In this document: positions 60,118 to 64,000 of the stretch, piece by piece
Position numbering within the stretch: position 1 is the first letter of the stretch
Layout: every line of letters starts with the position of its first letter
From: UBA2137 sp050251555
GTDB taxonomy: Bacteria; Pseudomonadota; Alphaproteobacteria; Micavibrionales; Micavibrionaceae
Assembly (NCBI GenBank): GCA_050251555.1
Contig: JBFWMN010000002.1
Span: forward strand, 1 to 64,000
Direction of reading: 5' to 3'
Length of the DNA stretch: 64,000 nt
The notes under the pieces: generated by a model
The model's input: only the letters and a program-made list of their open reading frames with translations
Databases searched by the model: none
What the model was told of the DNA's origin: nothing
Position numbers and translations under genes: made by a program

Positions 60118-60669
60118 TTATACTTTAGAAAGGGCATTGGCAAGTTCTGTCAAAGCACTGTCTTCAGCAGGGGAAATATTTTTTTCGGCTTGCAAACCCG
60201 ATCCGGATAAACGACCGAACAGTCCGCCCGCCTTACTGATGAAGGCAGAAAGACCTGAATCCGCGCCGCCCGCTGCCGCATCCTCGCGGAAAGCGCAGGC
60301 CACACGGGTTGTCACATCCATGCAGGCAGCTTTAAATTTTGCGTATTCCGCGTCCGAATAAGCATTTTTGATCATACGTGCGGCCTCAGCGGCATCAGCA
60401 ACAGCTTTCTCTTCCTCGGCTTCCCAGCGTGCGTGATTGGTTTGCTGGCGCACCGATTCCATTGCCATTTCGGATACGAGCGGCATTGAGCGTTGATAAT
60501 GTGCGGCAAGCTTGCTCAATGTTTTCAAAAGCACTTCGCGCTCTTTCTCATCGCTGGCACCGTCTTCTTCGCCGTCATCATCGACGTGGCTCATCCAGAT
60601 ACCGAGCTTAAAGAAAACACCTGCCAAAAATGCCTGTTCTGCAGGAACGAAACGCGCGAGTTCACTCAT
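60118..60669 (-). CDS. Helical protein upstream of odhA, paralog of the next gene
   Basis: A 183-residue soluble, mostly helical protein. 'AFLAGVFFKLGIWMSHVDDDGEEDGASDEKEREVLLKTL' (a landmark) has the pattern hydrophobic helix, Asp/Gly/Glu cluster, then helix, as in TerB-like proteins. Residues 100-130 ('AEYAKFKAACMDVTTRVACAFRED') align with 'LIAFKDNLLEIAYSVAMTYREE' of the neighbouring protein. The end is Gly/Ser/Ala-rich. Its ATG overlaps the stop of that gene (ATGA), so they are coupled. The function is unknown. Confidence 0.65.
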   Translation of the reverse strand: MSELARFVPAEQAFLAGVFFKLGIWMSHVDDDGEEDGASDEKEREVLLKTLSKLAAHYQRSMPLVSEMAMESVRQQTNHARWEAEEEKAVADAAEAARMIKNAYSDAEYAKFKAACMDVTTRVACAFREDAAAGGADSGLSAFISKAGGLFGRLSGSGLQAEKNISPAEDSALTELANALSKV

Positions 60670-61463
60670 TTAACTTCTTCCTCTTGTTCGTCTTCGGCTT
60701 GTTTCTTGTCAGAGTCGCTCAGACCTGTGCCGAAATCGGTTTCAACGTCCAGATCCTCGTAAAAAGCTTCGTCCACCTCGCGGGCTTCACGTTCCGCCAT
60801 CTTGGTCTCATATTCAACGGCCGCCGCTTTTAAAATGCGGTCTTGTTCTTCCTGATCCAGCTTCGTCATCAGGGCCAGAATAGGGCTTTCCATTTTATCG
60901 ATTAGAAGGTCAATTGCGGCGCGCTCACGGACAGAGACATTTTCATACATCTCTTCCATTTCATCCGCTTCAATCGGTTGCTTGCCCTTCCAGGCGCGCA
61001 AACGGTTTTTTACCGCCATGCCGACCACCTGCATCGTTGAGCTAATGAAGGTCGGGTAGGGTTCCTCGCGATAAGTCATTGCAACCGAATACGCGATCTC
61101 CAGGAGATTATCTTTAAAGGCAATCAATTCTCTGGGGTGGGCAAAACTCTCTTCGCACATGCGTGTGAAACAGGCATGTGCTTCTTCAGGAGTATTAGCG
61201 ATATTCTCTTTCCAGCTTGCCCATTCCTTGCGGCGCTTGACCGTCTCTTCCATGATGCGCTGGACATACTCGGACTTGCAGTAATCCTGCACATAGGAAA
61301 TGAGCATGGTTTCGAGAACAACACGCTCCTGATGCGCAGATTCTTCGCCGCCTGTCGTGTCGGCTTCGGACACGAACAAGCCGACGCGGAACGGCAACTT
61401 TACGAGCTGTTCGCGTAATTCGGGGGGTAAGTTTTCGGGGCGGGTCGGTTCAATCAAATCCAT
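60666..61463 (-). CDS. Helical acidic protein, paralog of the downstream gene
   Basis: A 265-residue soluble protein. 'LPFRVGLFVSEADTTGGEESAHQERVVLETML' parallels 'AFLAGVFFKLGIWMSHVDDD' and its following acidic cluster in the next protein, and 'FKDNLLEIAYSVAMTYREEP' also matches. After about 150 it is unique and highly charged, ending in an Asp/Glu-rich tail ('SDKKQAEDEQEEEVK'). ATG at 61463 or an earlier TTG at 61469 starts it. It is the first gene of the block leading to odhA. A role in that complex is suggested only by location. Confidence 0.62.
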   Translation of the reverse strand: MDLIEPTRPENLPPELREQLVKLPFRVGLFVSEADTTGGEESAHQERVVLETMLISYVQDYCKSEYVQRIMEETVKRRKEWASWKENIANTPEEAHACFTRMCEESFAHPRELIAFKDNLLEIAYSVAMTYREEPYPTFISSTMQVVGMAVKNRLRAWKGKQPIEADEMEEMYENVSVRERAAIDLLIDKMESPILALMTKLDQEEQDRILKAAAVEYETKMAEREAREVDEAFYEDLDVETDFGTGLSDSDKKQAEDEQEEEVK

Positions 61464-61516
61464 TGGCAAACACTATACAGATGTGAGCGCAAGGCGGCAA
61501 TACGCAAGGCGTGCAC

Positions 61517-61552
61517 AAAAAAAGGCGGGAGAGATGGGTGGCATCTCTCCCG
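61517..61552 (-). terminator. Rho-independent terminator after the 40-residue gene
   Basis: 'CGGGAGAGAT', a 7-base loop and 'ATCTCTCCCG' form a perfect 10-bp stem. On the minus strand it is followed by 'CC' and T7. It lies about 43 bp past the stop of the small gene at 61595. Confidence 0.92.
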
Positions 61553-61594
61553 TGGGGATAGTTTGCTTGCTTTGGGGAGGGGTAAACTAAATTC

Positions 61595-61717
61595 CTAATA
61601 GCCCAGCATACGGGCGATTATGTCTGTGTAGACCGGCGGCATGGACTGGTTGGTCGCACTCAAAAGGGCTGCGCCCAAACCCATCACCACAGTCTGAAAA
61701 ATCTGGCTGCTCATCAT
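61595..61717 (-). CDS. Small protein of 40 residues
   Basis: A short open frame starting 'MMSSQIFQTVVMGLGAALLS' and ending 'IIARMLGY'. Residues 5-22 are hydrophobic enough for a short amphipathic or membrane helix. The first ATG (61717) has 'AAAGGGaaaaagaca' upstream, and a second ATG follows at 61714. A very strong terminator lies just after, and 'TATAAC' upstream could be a -10 box. So it looks like an independent transcription unit rather than chance. I know no family. Confidence 0.6.
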   Translation of the reverse strand: MMSSQIFQTVVMGLGAALLSATNQSMPPVYTDIIARMLGY

Positions 61718-61903
61718 TGTCTTTTTCCCTTTCTGCCGCCTCGCATTCATGAGCGGCAAACCACCGTTATACCGGATAAGAGATGCACGTCTTATGCCAA
61801 ATCAAAAATTTATGAGATTCTTTGAAAATCAATTATTTAAAGAATATTTCGCTCTGATTCCAAGCGGGCAAAATGCGCCATACGGCAATATTTTCCATAT
61901 TTG

Positions 61904-61932
61904 TTGACATGGGTGTTGTCATAATTTAAGAG
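61904..61932 (+). promoter_or_regulatory. Possible promoter for the 412-residue gene
   Basis: A perfect -35 'TTGACA' (61904-61909) is followed after 17 bp by 'TAAGAG' (61927-61932), a weak -10. The -35 also forms an inverted repeat with 'TGTCAT' (61917-61922), which could be an operator. Confidence 0.35.
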
Positions 61933-61960
61933 TATTGCCATTCAGAAAGGATTTGGTCAG

Positions 61961-63199
61961 ATGATTCAGGCTCAAGGCGGCGAAATTATATTCTACACGG
62001 ATGAAGAGACGGTCGAAATCAGACAAAATACGCGCGATATCACAAATAAAGCACGCGCCATTCTCAACGGCAAATATGACCGTCAAACCTATCAGGCTGT
62101 CTATGCAAGAGATTCCCATGCCGTGGCCGAAGCCGTTCGCTTTGATGTGCCGCTTCCCGCAAACAGCCCCGTCTGCATGACCGGAAAAAGTCCCATCCTA
62201 TTAGACCCGAATGAGGCAGAGCATTATCTGGTTGCGGTGCGCACTGATGCCGACAGATGGGATGTGTTTGAGAAAATCGAATACCCCGAAGAGACACTGA
62301 AACAGAAATTTTCGCTGCCTAAAGTTCAAGGCAATATGCGCAGCAATGATCTGTTCACCTTTTTATGGGCATGGGAAAATGCCCGCGAACTTCAGATGCC
62401 GCAAGGGCACGGTCATTATTCCGTCGCGGCCCGCCGTCTTGGGTATGTTGCCGATGAGCACGGCATTTATCACAGTCCTGATGATGCCCTGCCTGACTAT
62501 GGGCGTTTCGATCAGGACCAACTTACGCTGCGTCATGAGGCCCGCCTTGCCATGGCGAATGCCGCCGATATCATTACGTTTAAGCCGCATCCAGAATGGC
62601 TCCTCGAACTGGGTTTAAGAAATAGCGCCCGCGCCGCTTTTTCTGGTGAGCACCGCACCCTTCGCGCCCGCTATTTCGAGATGAGTGAGCGAGTCGAAAA
62701 AAGTGGCAATGGCTTCTTGTGCGGCCTTGACCGCTATATAGAAGATCCCGTCTACCTTTCCTTGATTGATAAAAAATTGATGGACCGCGCTATTCGTGAC
62801 GGCAACCGAGGTCAATATTGTCTCCCGCTGCAAACAATGGAAAAAGTGGCTGAGCGGTGCCCGCAATTTGGCGAAATCGCTCTGCAATCCCTCAGAGAGT
62901 ATTTAAATGGCCCGCCGCGCTGTTGTGGCGGCGGTCACCTTCAGGATTTATGCAACACAACTATGGATGCTGCGAAAAACCCTTTCTTTGCCAAGGCAGT
63001 TGATGATCGTCTGTGTTTGCGCCTCATAGCAGCCGTTACATTGGAGTTTCCGTATCTTCCAAGCTTTGCCAAAAAACTGCACAGCATCATGAAAGACCCG
63101 TTGCCTGCCGATGATCTTGTGGCCTATTGCGAATGGAAAGCCAATCCGTCCGCAGATCGCCCGCGTATCGGCGGCGGCATCCGTGAAATTATTTCCTGA
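61961..63199 (+). CDS. Hypothetical protein with a Cys/His cluster (412 residues)
   Basis: I do not recognise this protein. 'GPPRCCGGGHLQDLC' at 318-331 has three Cys and a His that could bind metal. Residues about 70-140 ('VCMTGKSPILLDPNEAEHYL') share a loose pattern with the next protein. No signal peptide or membrane helix is visible. The start at 61961 is preceded by 'GAAAGGA'. It is followed after 11 bp by the last gene of the window on the same strand, so the two form an operon. Confidence 0.6.
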   Translation: MIQAQGGEIIFYTDEETVEIRQNTRDITNKARAILNGKYDRQTYQAVYARDSHAVAEAVRFDVPLPANSPVCMTGKSPILLDPNEAEHYLVAVRTDADRWDVFEKIEYPEETLKQKFSLPKVQGNMRSNDLFTFLWAWENARELQMPQGHGHYSVAARRLGYVADEHGIYHSPDDALPDYGRFDQDQLTLRHEARLAMANAADIITFKPHPEWLLELGLRNSARAAFSGEHRTLRARYFEMSERVEKSGNGFLCGLDRYIEDPVYLSLIDKKLMDRAIRDGNRGQYCLPLQTMEKVAERCPQFGEIALQSLREYLNGPPRCCGGGHLQDLCNTTMDAAKNPFFAKAVDDRLCLRLIAAVTLEFPYLPSFAKKLHSIMKDPLPADDLVAYCEWKANPSADRPRIGGGIREIIS

Positions 63200-63210
63200 A
63201 GGTGGGATGA

Positions 63211-64000
63211 ATGAAGCTCGCTAAACCCGAACTCATTGTTGAAGATTTCAAATTCGGTGTGTCGAAGCCTTCCGATTATGCGGTTCCCGTGTGCTGCTCG
63301 CATATGTATGAGCCGCTTTTATCGGTTGATGATTCTGCATGCTTTTATCTCGGTATTCAAAATCAGGATGGAACATGGTCGCTGCATCAAAAATATGTAA
63401 GCCGCTCCGATCTCACAAGGAATAGTCTCGACCCCTTAAGTGCCGTTTTCTCTCGCATCACAGAGGCGCACCGCCTGTCTGAAGATACGCTTTACACAAA
63501 GATGCGGGAAGCAGCGAGCTTGGGCAGATTGGTTACCAAGGCCCCCGAAACTTTCTTTTTCGAGAATTTTTCCCGTGAGCGGGGCTGGGTTGCTGATGAA
63601 ACGGGCAACTTCCATTTTGCCGGTGAAGCCTTACCCGAATTCAGTCGTTTTCATCAAGGCGATGTCGATGCGCGCCGCGCCCGTTTGCAAATTTCCGAAG
63701 AACGCCTGGAGAGTATCGAGCCTGTCTTCATCGAATCTGCGGGCTGGCGCAAAACTCTTGCCAAGCTCATGGGCAAAGATGCCAAAGACATTGAGGCGCA
63801 TGACTGGAAAGTCGCAATACGCGAGGCTATCGCCACTGATAACACAGAAGCCTTTGTGGTCTTGTGCGATATGGTTGTTCCCCAGCGCATTGCCGTTTCA
63901 CAAGAACAGATTATCCGCAATATCCAATCCTATGCGGGCCAATTGATGAAAGGCGGAAAATTCGACAAGCTCGCCGATCTCGCCGCGCATCTGGATAAAG
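63211..64000 (+). CDS. Hypothetical protein, N-terminal 263 residues (truncated by window edge)
   Basis: The frame starts at ATG 63211 after 'AAGGTGGG' and is open to the last base. The visible part begins 'MKLAKPELIVEDFKFGVSKP' and contains 'VCCSHMYEPLLSVDDSACFY', similar in pattern to the 412-residue protein upstream (a 'VC', then 'LL', then aromatic-Leu before a Trp). 'RVCSED'-like charged helices follow. No signal peptide. A paralogous or partner relation to its neighbour is possible. I cannot assign a function. Confidence 0.6.
   Translation, partial: MKLAKPELIVEDFKFGVSKPSDYAVPVCCSHMYEPLLSVDDSACFYLGIQNQDGTWSLHQKYVSRSDLTRNSLDPLSAVFSRITEAHRLSEDTLYTKMREAASLGRLVTKAPETFFFENFSRERGWVADETGNFHFAGEALPEFSRFHQGDVDARRARLQISEERLESIEPVFIESAGWRKTLAKLMGKDAKDIEAHDWKVAIREAIATDNTEAFVVLCDMVVPQRIAVSQEQIIRNIQSYAGQLMKGGKFDKLADLAAHLDK

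Noticed and set aside
1..64000. CRISPR arrays, prophage, insertion sequences, rRNA and tRNA genes
   Set aside because: No regularly spaced repeats, transposase or phage genes, or cloverleaf or rRNA-like sequence was noticed on either strand.

Overview
The window reads as chromosome of an alphaproteobacterium of moderate GC. The markers are the phosphotransferase ChpT (CckA-ChpT-CtrA relay), an NDUFA9-like complex I protein, a short pyruvoyl-type Psd next to PssA, and a 2-oxoglutarate dehydrogenase operon of alphaproteobacterial layout. The many orphan envelope proteins would fit a Micavibrio/Rhodospirillales-like lineage, but I cannot place it more exactly. I saw no rRNA, tRNA, IS element, prophage or CRISPR array.

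Layout. 0-7 kb: envelope glycosyltransferases, an ArsR repressor, an SDR, guanylate kinase, a D,D-carboxypeptidase, then surA-rsmA and an NDUFA9-like gene. 7-15 kb: a DUF1223 protein, an RND efflux pair (permease and lipoprotein adaptor, no TolC nearby) and UvrD/PcrA. 15-21 kb: a diguanylate cyclase, a LOG-family enzyme, an LprI-like protein and psd-pssA. 21-31 kb: comM, a PQ-loop protein, HIT, TerC, an M23 peptidase, a SIMPL protein and aminopeptidase P, with several small orphans. 31-35.5 kb: galU, phosphomannomutase, chpT, purH. 35.5-41.6 kb: an island of four orphan genes around an AT-rich spacer. 42-47 kb: a Tat-exported protein, lepA, a GNAT protein and an alcohol dehydrogenase. 47.7-50 kb: a giant regulator. 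50-54.7 kb: lipoproteins, a probable zincin, SodC, a glycine-zipper protein, a probable sRNA and a deaminase. 54.7-61.5 kb: odhB, a CoiA-like zinc protein, odhA and two upstream paralogs. 61.5-64 kb: a 40-residue small protein and two unknown genes, the last running off the edge.

How the parts work together. psd and pssA make phosphatidylethanolamine. galU and the phosphohexomutase feed sugar nucleotides to envelope polysaccharide, the material used by glycosyltransferases such as those at the left edge. surA, the carboxypeptidase, the M23 peptidase and the RND pair maintain the envelope. odhA and odhB are E1 and E2 of one TCA complex; E3 is not in the window.

The strongest novelty is the 773-residue protein at 47743-50064. 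It has a degenerate receiver domain followed by four tandem OmpR/PhoB-type winged-helix domains. Second is the orphan island at 35.5-41.6 kb, where a roughly 110-residue 'YYRFD' module occurs both inside a 779-residue EF-hand protein and as a free-standing 142-residue protein. Other leads are an 18-bp palindrome whose core recurs 24 kb away, a candidate sRNA with a C-rich terminator loop, a 40-residue small protein with its own terminator, and a CoiA-like zinc protein between odhA and odhB. All calls rest on reading the sequence; no database search was run.
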